Counted from the first letter of the stretch, positions 32,953 to 41,746 are shown. The stretch is DNA of 64,000 bases from Loigolactobacillus binensis (GCF_005405165.1 NZ_BJDN01000003.1:62001-126000); one strand, 5' to 3'. A program made the numbers and translations. The notes: generated by a model from the sequence alone, not told the origin.

Positions 32953-33354
32953 ATGACCGTACAACTTTACACGTCATCAAGCAATGCATCCAGCCGCAAG
33001 GCCCGCGCTTGGTTCCGCGACCACGAAATTCCATTTATGGAACGGAATATCATGGCGCAACCACTAAGTCAGGATGAAGTTAAACGCCTGTTGCGTCTGA
33101 CTGAGAATGGTACCGAAGATATTATCTCGACACGAGCAAAGATTTTCGGCAAATTGCATATTGATTTGGACACCATCTCAACTAGTGAATTAATCAAATT
33201 AATTGCGCAACACCCAGACTTACTGAAACGGCCGATCATGTTTGATGATAAACGATTGCAAATTGGCTACAATGAAGAAGAAATTCGGCGCTTCTTACCA
33301 CGCAAGACCCGCCAACTAGAAATGGAAAAAGTCCGTGCGCGTTTAGCAATCTAG
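32953..33354 (+). CDS. Spx/ArsC family regulator lacking the CXXC redox motif
   Basis: 133-residue Spx-type protein, which binds the RNA polymerase alpha C-terminal domain and redirects transcription under thiol stress. The frame LYTSSSNASSRKARAWF aligns with the canonical LYTS-x-SCTSCRKARAW, but both redox cysteines are replaced: Asn11 and Ser14. The rest is well kept: LLRLTENGTEDIISTRAK and RPIMFDDKRLQIGYNEEEIRRF. There is no Cys anywhere in the protein. It is therefore an Spx paralogue that cannot use the disulfide switch. Lactobacilli often have several Spx copies; this one may be constitutive or a modulator. Confidence 0.88.
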   Translation: MTVQLYTSSSNASSRKARAWFRDHEIPFMERNIMAQPLSQDEVKRLLRLTENGTEDIISTRAKIFGKLHIDLDTISTSELIKLIAQHPDLLKRPIMFDDKRLQIGYNEEEIRRFLPRKTRQLEMEKVRARLAI

Positions 33355-33491
33355 AGTGGATTGAAAAAGCGTCTAGGCTAAATTTGTTGATCAAATTAGT
33401 GCAGCATAGATTACCAAGTACCAAGCTTCTTACCGTGATCTTTATGGTAAGGGGCTTTTTTTGTTAAAATGAAAAAAGGGGGTGCGTTATA

Positions 33492-33734
33492 ATGCACGTT
33501 AGGACAAAACAAACGGGCACTGAGGTTGTCATACCAGTTCCAGCAGAATTTAGAATTGCCGCTGATATGACTTATGCTGTTGAAAAATTGGCTGACGGCA
33601 CACTGCAGTACCGGCCCCAACCAATTTTTCCAAAAATTTGGCAGGATCCAGCATCTGAGCTCGCCCAGTTTAATAAAATGATTGGGGCGCAGGATGATGG
33701 CCAAAATTATGGTCGCGAGCATGTTGCCGACTGA
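33492..33734 (+). CDS. Orphan MazE/PemI-like antitoxin-type protein
   Basis: 80-residue protein with an N-terminal AbrB/MazE-type beta-barrel pattern (VRTKQTGTEVVIPVPAEFRI) and an acidic, unstructured C-terminus (PASELAQFNKMIGAQDDG), the usual design of a toxin-neutralising antitoxin. RBS AGGGGG is about 8 bases upstream. No toxin gene follows: a strong terminator begins 2 bases after the stop and Hsp20 is on the other strand. It may be a solitary antitoxin or a stand-alone DNA-binding protein. Confidence 0.65.
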   Translation: MHVRTKQTGTEVVIPVPAEFRIAADMTYAVEKLADGTLQYRPQPIFPKIWQDPASELAQFNKMIGAQDDGQNYGREHVAD

Positions 33735-33735
33735 A

Positions 33736-33772
33736 AAAGGCCGCTAACGTAGTAATTGCGCTAGCGGCCTTT
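33736..33772. terminator. Bidirectional terminator between antitoxin and hsp20 genes
   Basis: AAAGGCCGCTA (33736-33746) and TAGCGGCCTTT (33762-33772) form a perfect 11-bp stem between convergent genes. Confidence 0.92.
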
Positions 33773-33783
33773 CCTGTATTTAC

Positions 33784-34209
33784 CTATTCGATTTCAATGT
33801 GGCTAGCTGGGCTGTCAGGCCGTTTGGGCAAAGTAATGGTTAAAATACCATTATCATTTTTAGCCGTAATACCGTGAGGGTCCACGTTGGGTAGCCGGTA
33901 ACTTCTGCTCATGCGGCCATAGTGGCGTTCGGACATCAGTAAGTTGCCGTCCTTGTCCTCATGATCGCCGAAACTGTCTTTGCGGACGCCGATGCTTAAA
34001 GTGTCGTTGTCATAATTGAGGTGGATGTCTTTCTTGTCGATGCCAGGAACATCAATGGCAACCACGTAATCATGGTCACGTTCTTTGATATCAGTTTTCA
34101 AAACTTTGTCACTGAAGGTTGACGGGTAATTAGGAAATAGTTGCCGGTACAGCCGCTCAAATGGATCCAACCGCCGATCATTTGCCTCGTTTGTCACTTC
34201 GTTCGTCAT
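33784..34209 (-). CDS. hsp20: Small heat shock protein, Hsp20/alpha-crystallin
   Basis: 141-residue ATP-independent chaperone that holds unfolding proteins. The N-terminal segment has PFERLYRQLFPNYPS; the alpha-crystallin domain runs from about residue 42 (VVAIDVPGIDKKDIHLNYDNDTLSIGV) through MSRSYRLPNVDPHGITAKNDNGILTITLPK. The C-terminal I-x-I-type tail is present as HIEIE. Start at 34209 (GGGAG 9 bases upstream); the in-frame Met further upstream lacks an RBS. I did not find a clear CIRCE or CtsR box in the upstream 60 bases. Confidence 0.94.
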   Translation of the reverse strand: MTNEVTNEANDRRLDPFERLYRQLFPNYPSTFSDKVLKTDIKERDHDYVVAIDVPGIDKKDIHLNYDNDTLSIGVRKDSFGDHEDKDGNLLMSERHYGRMSRSYRLPNVDPHGITAKNDNGILTITLPKRPDSPASHIEIE

Positions 34210-34476
34210 AGCATAAGACTCCCTTTCCATATGATTTAGCACGCTTCTCGCGTTCTTTTATTATAACGTGGTCATTTGGGCATGTTAAATCTTATGCATG
34301 GCTTAAAAAGTGAGTTATAGCTAGCTCCGGGAGAAAATAGCGCCGCTCAAAATAATTTGTTTAGCTGGTTCAATGCGCTAGCAGAAGTGCAGTTGACCAA
34401 GCAAAACATAATCAGTGACCGCTTTGCAGCCATAGTGCCCAGCGACTTTTGGTTAGTAGCTGTTGTTCTTGACTGC

Positions 34477-36249
34477 TTAGTTGTGCCTAGATTTTAGTCG
34501 TGCGCGCCGCCTGCTGCGACTTAATTGTGCTAGGAGTACGCCTAACCAAGTCAGCACGGTCAACACCGCCGCCCCAATAACGGGTAGCCCAGGGACATAT
34601 TTCAAGGTCAGTACATTGGTTCCTTTTTTAGCTGGAACGGAAAGCGCACCAATGTTGGAAGTCTTCATTTGGTGGCCAGCGAGCCGTTGTCCGTTTAAGG
34701 TCACGGCGGAATGGGCATATTTGATCAGTGGTAATTGAACCCACTTTTGCTTAGCACTGGTCCAGGTTACCTGTAAGGTATGGTGGTCGATGACTTTGCG
34801 GGTCAGCTTAAGCTTGTTGCGGATCACCTGCTTGGAATAGATACCATAGGGATCTTGCCGTGCGTAGTGCTTAAATTTAGTACCATCAATCGTTCTAGTT
34901 GGCAAATAATCGGGGCTGGCCTTGACGATCAACTTTAGGCCCCAATCTAACTGCCGACTTTTAAAAGCCCGGCGAATAAAGTGCTTATCTTGGGTCATAT
35001 ACTGTACACTACCTGCGTAGGAAACGACTTGCTTGGATGCCCACCAACCTGCGCTTTGGCTGGTCATTTGGTTAACGTTTAAGCCGAGCAACAGGACGAC
35101 GGTTGCGCCGATCGTCAAAACAAGGCGTTTAAGTTGGTGCTGCTGGGCAAGCAAACGATTAATATTCAGCCCTAAACCAGCTAACAGTAAAATATTGGCG
35201 ATCACCGCAAACCGTTCGGGAAATTGTAAGAAGGTTCGCAGCATGGGAAAAGTAAGTTGACTGATACGCCAGGGAAAAAGCCCGGTTGATAAGATCAGAA
35301 ATAGGGCACCAGTTAAATTAAGCACCTTTTCCGTTCCCGCCAATTTATGCCAATAAAAAACCGTTAACATACATTGGGCGATGAAGAGAAGCGAAAAATA
35401 CAAACCAAAGTCAGTAAAGGCCAATGAATTAGTGGAAAATTTCATTACCGAAGCGGTTAAATCGTTGGGAAAGGGCGAGATGAGTTTATTGGTGAACATC
35501 ACGTCGATGACTGCGCCCCAAATATTACCGGTTAAACCGACGACCAAAAGAATCGCGCCGCCAAGCTTTTGCAACATTTTAGATCTATTTGCAGCGGTCA
35601 TTAGGCCAGCAATGAGAAAAGGAACTAACGCTAACACCCCGATCAAGCCGCTGAGTAAATGAATCTGCAGTAAAATCGCTACTGGTAGGGCTAACCCTAA
35701 AATCGTCAGTGGGCGTTTATGATCGGTGGTCATTCGCAGGCCAGCACGAAGTACAAACGGCAAAACCGCCGCGCCAATTGCGGTGAAGTTTTGACTGATC
35801 CCCCAATAGATCGAAGTGGTGGCGGTCATGTAAAGCATGGCAATGAGGGTGGCCACTGCAGTGCGCATTTTTAGCGTTTTAGCGAGGTAAAACATGCTGC
35901 TGCCAGCAACGACAAAAACTAGCAAATCGGTTACCAGCTGGAATTTGTACCAACTGCCTAATAGCAGCAACAGCAAGCCCATTAGGTAAGTGAAAAGTGG
36001 CCCGTATAAAGCATTAACGACCCTACCCGTTTGTTGAAACCCATACAACATTTGGAAGTAACTGAAGTTGCCCGTTTTGATTTGCTGGTAGGTTTCGTAA
36101 AAACGATTCATATGAAATAATGAATCAGCGCCTAGAATCAGCGAATGATCGTAAATCTGTGGTGCAATTAAAAAAATAGCGTACAAAATGAAGCAAAGAT
36201 AGGGGCCAAACTTCCTTAACCCGTGCCGATCACTAAACTTAATCACCAT
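34477..36249 (-). CDS. Large multi-pass membrane protein, YfhO/GT-C-like
   Basis: 590 residues with about 12 transmembrane helices in the first 390 residues, then a soluble beta-rich extracytoplasmic domain (about 400-560) and a final helix with a basic cytoplasmic tail (SRSRRRARLKSRHN). The first loop after helix 1 has the acidic motif GADSLFHMNRFYETY, where GT-C glycosyltransferases keep a catalytic Asp, and the layout is like YfhO/6-pyruvoyl-tetrahydropterin-synthase-related membrane proteins of lactobacilli. A role in adding sugars to a cell-surface polymer is an inference. No glycan gene cluster surrounds it. Confidence 0.75.
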   Translation of the reverse strand: MVIKFSDRHGLRKFGPYLCFILYAIFLIAPQIYDHSLILGADSLFHMNRFYETYQQIKTGNFSYFQMLYGFQQTGRVVNALYGPLFTYLMGLLLLLLGSWYKFQLVTDLLVFVVAGSSMFYLAKTLKMRTAVATLIAMLYMTATTSIYWGISQNFTAIGAAVLPFVLRAGLRMTTDHKRPLTILGLALPVAILLQIHLLSGLIGVLALVPFLIAGLMTAANRSKMLQKLGGAILLVVGLTGNIWGAVIDVMFTNKLISPFPNDLTASVMKFSTNSLAFTDFGLYFSLLFIAQCMLTVFYWHKLAGTEKVLNLTGALFLILSTGLFPWRISQLTFPMLRTFLQFPERFAVIANILLLAGLGLNINRLLAQQHQLKRLVLTIGATVVLLLGLNVNQMTSQSAGWWASKQVVSYAGSVQYMTQDKHFIRRAFKSRQLDWGLKLIVKASPDYLPTRTIDGTKFKHYARQDPYGIYSKQVIRNKLKLTRKVIDHHTLQVTWTSAKQKWVQLPLIKYAHSAVTLNGQRLAGHQMKTSNIGALSVPAKKGTNVLTLKYVPGLPVIGAAVLTVLTWLGVLLAQLSRSRRRARLKSRHN

Positions 36250-36481
36250 AATGCCTCACTTTTCATGTTTTTTGCCCAATAATTGATGATGTTACGTTGC
36301 ACGTAAAAGTGCCCACGCCTATTATCGTTGAAAAATAGGCTATCAGCAAGGCTGATGGAAAAATGCTTATGTGATCTTAATGTAAAAGCGGGCGCGTATT
36401 TATAATTTCGACCCCTTAATTCGTCCTCCGCCAGCCCTAGCGGTATAATAACAAGGACAACAAAAAATGGAGGTCGAGCAA

Positions 36482-37915
36482 ATGACAGAAACAGAGCGTA
36501 TCGAACTTTCCGCCTGCACGTCGATCATGGTGGGGAAAAAGGCGTCGTTGGATGGGGCCACTTATATTTCACGGAACGAGGACCGGGTGGTGGCGATCCA
36601 CCCGAAACGCTTTTGTGTGCAGCCGGCAGTAAGTGGGCGCCAGGCAACCTATACGTCACCGTATAACGGTTTGACGGTACCGTTGCCGGCGTCTGGTTAT
36701 CGCTACACCGCAACGCCGAATGTGGATACCAGCGCGGGTCCCAATGAAGAGGACGGCTTTAATGAAAAAAACGTTGGTGAAAGTGCTACGGAAAGTGTCT
36801 ACGCCAACGAGCGGGTGTTGGCTTACGATCCGTACGTTAAAAATGGTTTGGCGGAAGATTCGTTGACCACACTAGTGTTACCGTTTATTGATTCTGCCCG
36901 TGACGGGGTGCGTTATTTAGGTGACTTAGTCGCAAAATATGGTTCGGCTGAAGGTAACGGAATTCAATTTAATGATGCGACTGAGGTGTGGTACATGGAG
37001 ATCGTCACTGGTCACCAATGGGTCGCGGTGCGCATCCCGGATGATTGCTATGCGGTGGCGGCCAATCAGATCGCAATTCAGGACATTGATTTCAATGATC
37101 CGAAAAATTACATGTGGGCGGCTGGCATTCAACAGTTTGTCACGACTAATCAATTGAACCCGGATGCTAATCGGTGGAATTTCCGCCATATTTTTGGCAC
37201 GGATACGGAAAAGGATCATCATTATAATACGCCGCGGGTCTGGTTTGCCCAGCGTTATTTAAATCCAGAAATCCAGCAGGATCCTGAGTCAGCGGAGTTA
37301 CCGTTTATCCGCAAGGCCAACCGTAAAATTGCCGTTGAGGATATTCAGTATATTTTGAAATCGCATTACAACGAGACCCAGTACGATCCGTTAGGTCATG
37401 GCAGTGAACACGATAAGAAAACTTACCGGGCGATCGCTTTGTCGCGGACGGCTAATTCACATATTCTCCAGATGCGGGCCGCTAACAAAGGCGCAGCGGC
37501 CGGCGTGCAGTGGTTAGGCTATGGTGTGCCAAGCTTCTGCCCCCACGTTCCTTTCTTCATCAATGTGACCGATACCGACGCCAGCTATCGCGAAGTGACG
37601 CCTAACTTGACGCTGACCAGTGCCTACTGGTTGTATGAAACGTTGGCGATGATCGTGGAAGCGCACTACGCGGAATTTATTCAGGCTGATCTGGATTATC
37701 AGAAGGAATTAGCGGTGTGGGCGCGGCAAAAGATCGCGGCCGTTGACGCGCAGGTTGCGACTTTACCGGCCGAGCAAGTGCCTGCTTATTTGACGGCGCA
37801 AAATCACGCGATCGCCAGTCATTACAACGCAGCAACTAAAAAGCTATTGGCTGCTCTAGTCATGCAAGGCGCTGAATTATCCCAGTTGACCTTTAAAATG
37901 GATCCTAATTTATAG
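36482..37915 (+). CDS. pepD: Dipeptidase, peptidase family C69 (PepD type)
   Basis: 477-residue Ntn-hydrolase-fold dipeptidase. The nucleophile is Cys12 in ELSACTSIMVGKKASLDG; in family members the residues before this Cys may be removed to free its amino group. ISRNEDR and a later DPLGHGSEHDKKTYR segment with conserved residues follow. Start at 36482 follows GGAGGTC with 7-base spacing; a Met 15 bases earlier would overlap this RBS. A TATAAT (36444-36449) lies 38 bases before the start. Completes, with PepC and PepO, a set of peptide-degrading enzymes near the OppA gene. Confidence 0.93.
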   Translation: MTETERIELSACTSIMVGKKASLDGATYISRNEDRVVAIHPKRFCVQPAVSGRQATYTSPYNGLTVPLPASGYRYTATPNVDTSAGPNEEDGFNEKNVGESATESVYANERVLAYDPYVKNGLAEDSLTTLVLPFIDSARDGVRYLGDLVAKYGSAEGNGIQFNDATEVWYMEIVTGHQWVAVRIPDDCYAVAANQIAIQDIDFNDPKNYMWAAGIQQFVTTNQLNPDANRWNFRHIFGTDTEKDHHYNTPRVWFAQRYLNPEIQQDPESAELPFIRKANRKIAVEDIQYILKSHYNETQYDPLGHGSEHDKKTYRAIALSRTANSHILQMRAANKGAAAGVQWLGYGVPSFCPHVPFFINVTDTDASYREVTPNLTLTSAYWLYETLAMIVEAHYAEFIQADLDYQKELAVWARQKIAAVDAQVATLPAEQVPAYLTAQNHAIASHYNAATKKLLAALVMQGAELSQLTFKMDPNL

Positions 37916-37992
37916 CCTACCCTAAATTTAGCCTTGACAGTCGTTTCTAAAAGGCTTAAAGTTATCCCAATCATTAAAATTAAATAATAATG

Positions 37993-38254
37993 TGATGAAG
38001 AGAAGAGTAAGCAAACTAATCTATTAAGCGAGTATCGTTTGGTGTAAGGGTACGAGATCAGTTGGCCGAAGATGAGCTTGGAGCATGCCTACTGAATGAA
38101 AAGTAGGCCGGAAGTCACCTGTTAGCGTGACCCAGTTTAATTGGTGCTTAAGCCAACGGAACTGATGACGGTCGTTATCGTAAGGTAGCGGCGAATGATG
38201 GTGGTAACACGGGTAATAACTCGTCCTGACGGATATACGTTAGGGCGTTTTTTT
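37993..38254 (+). promoter_or_regulatory. T-box riboswitch leader with terminator, probable Met specifier
   Basis: The gap before the OppA gene has T-box layout: GAAGAGTA and AGCGAG on the 5' side of stem I, a TTTGGTG apical motif near 38037-38043, a 3' segment CTGA-ATG-AAAAGTAGG near 38091-38107, then the T-box core GATGGTGGTAACACGG (about 38197-38212) and an intrinsic terminator CGTCCTGACG/CGTTAGGGCG with seven T (38222-38254). The likely specifier triplet is ATG (Met), and the UGGU in the core bulge fits an A73 tRNA such as tRNA-Met. Specifier assignment is by eye. Confidence 0.85.
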
Positions 38255-38283
38255 GTACATAATTATTTTTTGGGGGGATCTGT

Positions 38284-39894
38284 ATGCATTATCGACGTGG
38301 AATTGTTTTAGGCGCTTTAGCTTTTTTGTTGGCGGCAGGAACCGCACTGAGTCCAGTAGCGGCTAAAAGTGAGGTGTTCCACAGTACCAGCAACGCAACG
38401 ATCGAGAGTTTGGACAGCACAAAGTATGCCTTAGCTGTCAGCACCGAGGCCATCAAGGCTTATGCCGAAGGGTTATACACGTATGGCGAAAATAATCAGG
38501 TCACAGCGGGCATGGTCAAGGGGGAGCCCCAAGTCAATGCGGCAAAAACGGTTTATACGTTTACCTTGCGGGACGCTAAATGGTCGAATGGTGCGGCGGT
38601 CACCGCAGACGACTTTGTTTACGCTTGGCAACGGTTGGCGAATCCGAAAACCGCTTCCAGTAACGCCTACCAGATCGACTTGATCAAAAATGGGGCGGCG
38701 GTCCGGGAAGGGAAAAAGCCGGTTAGCGACTTAGGGGTCAAAGCTTTAAGCGCGCACAAATTACAGGTGACCTTAACGCAGCCGGCACCGTATTTGAAGC
38801 AGTATTTGACCGGGGCGCCGTTTGTGCCGATCAACCGGAAATATGCGGAAGCCCAAGGTAGCAAGTACGGCACTTCGGCTAAACATGTGTTGGCTAACGG
38901 ACCGTTCATCGTTAAAGGTTGGACTGGGACCAACGATAGCTGGGAATATGTCCGCAACCCTAATTATTGGGATGCTAAGCACGTGAAGTTAACTAAGGCC
39001 ACCGTACAAGTGGTCAAAGAATCCGCAACTGCCGCCAACTTGTTTGACGATAAGAAAATTGATTATGCGGTGTTAGGTGACAGTAACCTACAACGTTACA
39101 CCGGCAAGCAAGTCTTACATCAAGAAACAACGCCGACCATTGGGTATATCAGCGTTAACAACCAACGCTCATTGACTAAAAATCGGCATTTGCGCCTGGC
39201 TTTGGCCCAAGCCTTTAACAAAAAGTCATTGACTAAAAACGTTTTAAAGGATGGCTCCGTGCCACTTAACGGCCTGATCCCAACTAACTTTGCCAAGTCA
39301 CCAAGTGGGCAAGATTATCGTAAAGCCACTGGTCAACTTTTAACTTATTCACCAGCGAAAGCTAAAAAGAATTGGCAATTAGCGCAAAAAGAATTAAATA
39401 AAAAGAAAGTCACACTCGAATTATTAGTTGCGGATACGCCACAAGCTAAAAATGTTGGTGAATACTTACAAGGCCAGATCGAAAAACATTTAGCTGGCGT
39501 AACGATCACCATCAAGTCAGTACCTGTAGCGCAACGGATCGCAGCTGAAAAAGCGGGCAAGTACGACTTGGCCTTTGGCACTTGGGCACCAGATTACGCG
39601 GATCCGATCGACTTCTTATCCTTGTATCGTTCCAGCAGTGATCTGAACTTTTCGAAGTACACCAACGGCAGCTATGACAAGCAGTTGACCGCGATCAACA
39701 CCAGCTTAGCCACGAAGGAAACCCAACGTTGGCAAGCAATGCAAGCTGCCGAAAAGCAGTTGATCCAGCAAGACGCTGCTTTGGCGCCGGTTTACCAAGC
39801 AGGGGTCAGCTACTTGCAACGGACTAACGTTAAAGGTTTGCATTTATCACCATTTGGCTCGATCGTCAATTATAAATACGTGACCGTTAAATAG
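38284..39894 (+). CDS. oppA: Peptide-binding protein OppA family, without lipobox
   Basis: 536-residue extracytoplasmic substrate-binding protein of an oligopeptide ABC transporter (SBP_bac_5). Signal peptide: RRGIVLGALAFLLAAGTALSPVAA, then KSEVF. No Cys is present in the first 60 residues, so there is no lipobox, unlike most Gram-positive OppA proteins. The mature part opens with the typical ESLDSTKYALAVSTEAI and AEGLYTY, and has RDAKWSNGAAVTADDFVYAWQR. No permease or ATPase genes are adjacent. The T-box leader links it to aminoacyl-tRNA (probably Met) supply. A glutamine amidotransferase follows 54 bases later. Confidence 0.92.
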   Translation: MHYRRGIVLGALAFLLAAGTALSPVAAKSEVFHSTSNATIESLDSTKYALAVSTEAIKAYAEGLYTYGENNQVTAGMVKGEPQVNAAKTVYTFTLRDAKWSNGAAVTADDFVYAWQRLANPKTASSNAYQIDLIKNGAAVREGKKPVSDLGVKALSAHKLQVTLTQPAPYLKQYLTGAPFVPINRKYAEAQGSKYGTSAKHVLANGPFIVKGWTGTNDSWEYVRNPNYWDAKHVKLTKATVQVVKESATAANLFDDKKIDYAVLGDSNLQRYTGKQVLHQETTPTIGYISVNNQRSLTKNRHLRLALAQAFNKKSLTKNVLKDGSVPLNGLIPTNFAKSPSGQDYRKATGQLLTYSPAKAKKNWQLAQKELNKKKVTLELLVADTPQAKNVGEYLQGQIEKHLAGVTITIKSVPVAQRIAAEKAGKYDLAFGTWAPDYADPIDFLSLYRSSSDLNFSKYTNGSYDKQLTAINTSLATKETQRWQAMQAAEKQLIQQDAALAPVYQAGVSYLQRTNVKGLHLSPFGSIVNYKYVTVK

Positions 39895-39948
39895 AAACCG
39901 CGGGTTTAGCCGCAGGTCGGTTCAGCTTGAATTGAAGGAAGTGACGGT

Positions 39949-40677
39949 ATGACTAAACCACTGATCGCCATTGTTGCGAATCAATATGAATATGCGGAGA
40001 CGGTATTTCATCATCATCCGGCCAGCTACGTGCCGCAATTTTTTCTCACGGCGATCCATGCAGCCGGCGGTGTACCGGTGATTTTGCCGCTGGTGGATCG
40101 GGAAGCGATTCCCCGTTATGTGGCGCTATATGATGGTTTCTTATTGACGGGTGGGCAAGGGGTTTCGCCCTTTCTCTACGGTGAAGAACCGCAGCCGAAG
40201 TTAGGAACGACGTTGTTAACGCGCGATCTGTTTGAACTTGAGCTGGTCAAAGCCGTTGCGCAAACGCACAAGCCGCTGTTAGGCGTTTGCCGCGGGATGC
40301 AGATTTTAAATGTTGCGCTTGGCGGCACGTTGTACCAGGACCTTGCCTACCGCGGCCAACCTAGCCTGAAGCACATGCAGATTCCGTCGCCGGACACACA
40401 ACCAACGCACGCTATTCAGTTGTCCGCTGGTACGATCCTAGCCAAAACTTTTGGCGCGTCAGTATTGGTCAATTCACTGCACCAACAGGCGGTGAAGCAG
40501 GTCGCGCAAACGCTAGAGGTGGTTGCGCGCAGCAATGATCAAGTGGTGGAGGCCATTCAAAGCATTGCTGGCACAACCCCGCAATTTCTCGGCGTGCAGT
40601 GGCATCCAGAAATGTTGCTTGCTTATGATCCCCGCCAGTTAGCGGTGTTTGAAGACTTAGTTCAAAAGGCAGAATAG
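39949..40677 (+). CDS. Class I glutamine amidotransferase, PuuD-like gamma-glutamyl hydrolase
   Basis: 242-residue protein of the peptidase C26 / gamma-glutamyl-GABA hydrolase family. Nucleophile Cys114 in LGVCRGMQILNVALGG; the partner His is in GVQWHPEM near residue 217. The N-terminus has HHHPASYVPQFF, then FLLTGGQGVSP. It lies 54 bases after oppA with an RBS (GAAGGAAG) and without an obvious intervening terminator, so it is probably in the same T-box-controlled transcript, perhaps hydrolysing gamma-glutamyl peptides or related amides that are imported. Substrate is inferred only. Confidence 0.88.
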   Translation: MTKPLIAIVANQYEYAETVFHHHPASYVPQFFLTAIHAAGGVPVILPLVDREAIPRYVALYDGFLLTGGQGVSPFLYGEEPQPKLGTTLLTRDLFELELVKAVAQTHKPLLGVCRGMQILNVALGGTLYQDLAYRGQPSLKHMQIPSPDTQPTHAIQLSAGTILAKTFGASVLVNSLHQQAVKQVAQTLEVVARSNDQVVEAIQSIAGTTPQFLGVQWHPEMLLAYDPRQLAVFEDLVQKAE

Positions 40678-40992
40678 CCAAGTCTGTGCAGTTTAAAAAT
40701 TAAATGCACCTGCTTAAAGGGCAGTGCAGCTGGCTACAGCGCTTGGCAAATGGCGTTACTATCTGTATCGTGCCCGATCTAATCCAATGGATCGGTTAAT
40801 CAATTAATTGTGCCGATAAAAAACGACTATTTTAACTTAATAGTCGTTTTTTTTGAGTCTAATGTGCTGGACCAATTTTAAATATGATTTAGATTTGCCA
40901 GCCAGTGTTGGTTCAATTGGGAATACATGTTTATCATGCTACTAGCTGTTGCACCATAAATGCGTTAGAGTAAGAGGAAGGGGGGCTAGAAC
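40678..40992. other. Intergenic region with a terminator
   Basis: About 315 bases. It contains the terminator at 40818-40854 (AAAAAACGACTATT / AATAGTCGTTTTTT). The 140 bases before it and the 130 after it show no ORF or recognisable regulatory motif apart from a likely promoter for the small gene at 40993. Confidence 0.6.
40818..40854 (+). terminator. Terminator after the amidotransferase gene
   Basis: Perfect stem AAAAAACGACTATT / AATAGTCGTTTTTT with extra T residues, 140 bases downstream of the stop. Confidence 0.9.
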
Positions 40993-41259
40993 ATGATGAA
41001 CACAACAATTAAAATGTCTTCAAAAGGTCAAGTTGTTATTCCGGCCGCTATGCGGGTTAAATTGGGATTGGATAGCGGTAGTGAATTAATTGCTATTCTT
41101 AATGAGAATAATGAAATTGTGCTGCGAAAGGTACCTTCTAGCGCTGAATGGTCCAGCTTAATGAGCAAAATTCCACATGAGCGAATTGCGTTTGATGAGA
41201 ATGGTCATTATGATCCTAAGGCGCATCCTAGCTTTGATGAGTGGGTACGTAAGGGCTAA
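40993..41259 (+). CDS. AbrB/MazE-type DNA-binding protein, orphan antitoxin-like
   Basis: 88 residues. The SpoVT/AbrB swapped-hairpin domain is clear: TIKMSSKGQVVIPAAMRVKLGLDSGSELI at residues 4-32, then VLRKVPSS. The C-terminal half is acidic and Trp-containing (SSAEWSSLMSKIP, PSFDEWVRKG), as in toxin-binding antitoxin tails. RBS GAAGGGGGG lies 8 bases upstream. The next gene, 84 bases on, is another antitoxin-like protein instead of a toxin, so no partner is visible. Confidence 0.8.
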   Translation: MMNTTIKMSSKGQVVIPAAMRVKLGLDSGSELIAILNENNEIVLRKVPSSAEWSSLMSKIPHERIAFDENGHYDPKAHPSFDEWVRKG

Positions 41260-41343
41260 AGATTGATGCTCATTCAGTCATTTAGTTAGTAGCTAAGTGA
41301 ATATTGTGTTGTTCTAAAGCCGCACAAATTAAGGGGCTAGAAT

Positions 41344-41574
41344 ATGAAAGTAAAAGTTAGGACTGTTGGCAACGCCAATATACTGACGATTCCCAAAGCT
41401 TTTAATGTTACACCGGGAACCGAATTTGAAGTTGAGCAACAAAGTGATGGTGATGGTATGATCGTCTTTAAGCCTAGGCACCGTAATCCATTTGAAGGAA
41501 ATTGGTTTAATACTGATCTTAAGCAAATAGACATTACGCTTGAGAGGGCGGAATTAGGCCATGAGTGGCATTGA
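41344..41574 (+). CDS. MazE-like antitoxin-type protein, orphan
   Basis: 76 residues with a MazE-like N-terminus (KVRTVGNANILTIPKAFNV, then PGTEFEV) and a C-terminus with aromatic residues (NPFEGNWFNTDLKQID). The ATG follows AAGGGGCTAGAAT. After its stop come 285 bases without a toxin gene, including a terminator at 41703-41746. Similar design to the proteins at 33492 and 40993 but low sequence similarity. Confidence 0.68.
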   Translation: MKVKVRTVGNANILTIPKAFNVTPGTEFEVEQQSDGDGMIVFKPRHRNPFEGNWFNTDLKQIDITLERAELGHEWH

Positions 41575-41702
41575 CGGCTAACGCATAAAGTAGTGATTCT
41601 TCCTGACATGGGTTAGAGCGAAACAAAAGAAGTTAACTTCTGGCTAGTGCATGCCAAATTTAGTGGTGCAGCCGGCACCGATCATTACCTAGTTTGTACG
41701 CA

Positions 41703-41746
41703 AAAATGCTAGTAAAAACAGATTTAATTGTTTTTACTAGCATTTT
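41703..41746. terminator. Bidirectional terminator, antitoxin / glutathione peroxidase
   Basis: AAAATGCTAGTAAAAACA / TGTTTTTACTAGCATTTT perfect 18-bp stem between convergent genes. Confidence 0.93.

Noticed and set aside
33355-33735. A toxin gene paired with the antitoxin at 33492
   Set aside because: Neither strand has an ORF of toxin size here apart from a shadow frame opposite the antitoxin itself, and terminators close the region.
34210-34320. CtsR or CIRCE operator in front of hsp20
   Set aside because: Words such as CAAATGACC partly resemble a CtsR half-site, but the tandem heptamer is incomplete and no CIRCE repeat was seen.
38160-38220. Similarity to 23S rRNA (GTAAGGTAGCG)
   Set aside because: Only about 11 bases resemble rRNA. 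The surrounding sequence fits a T-box antiterminator much better.
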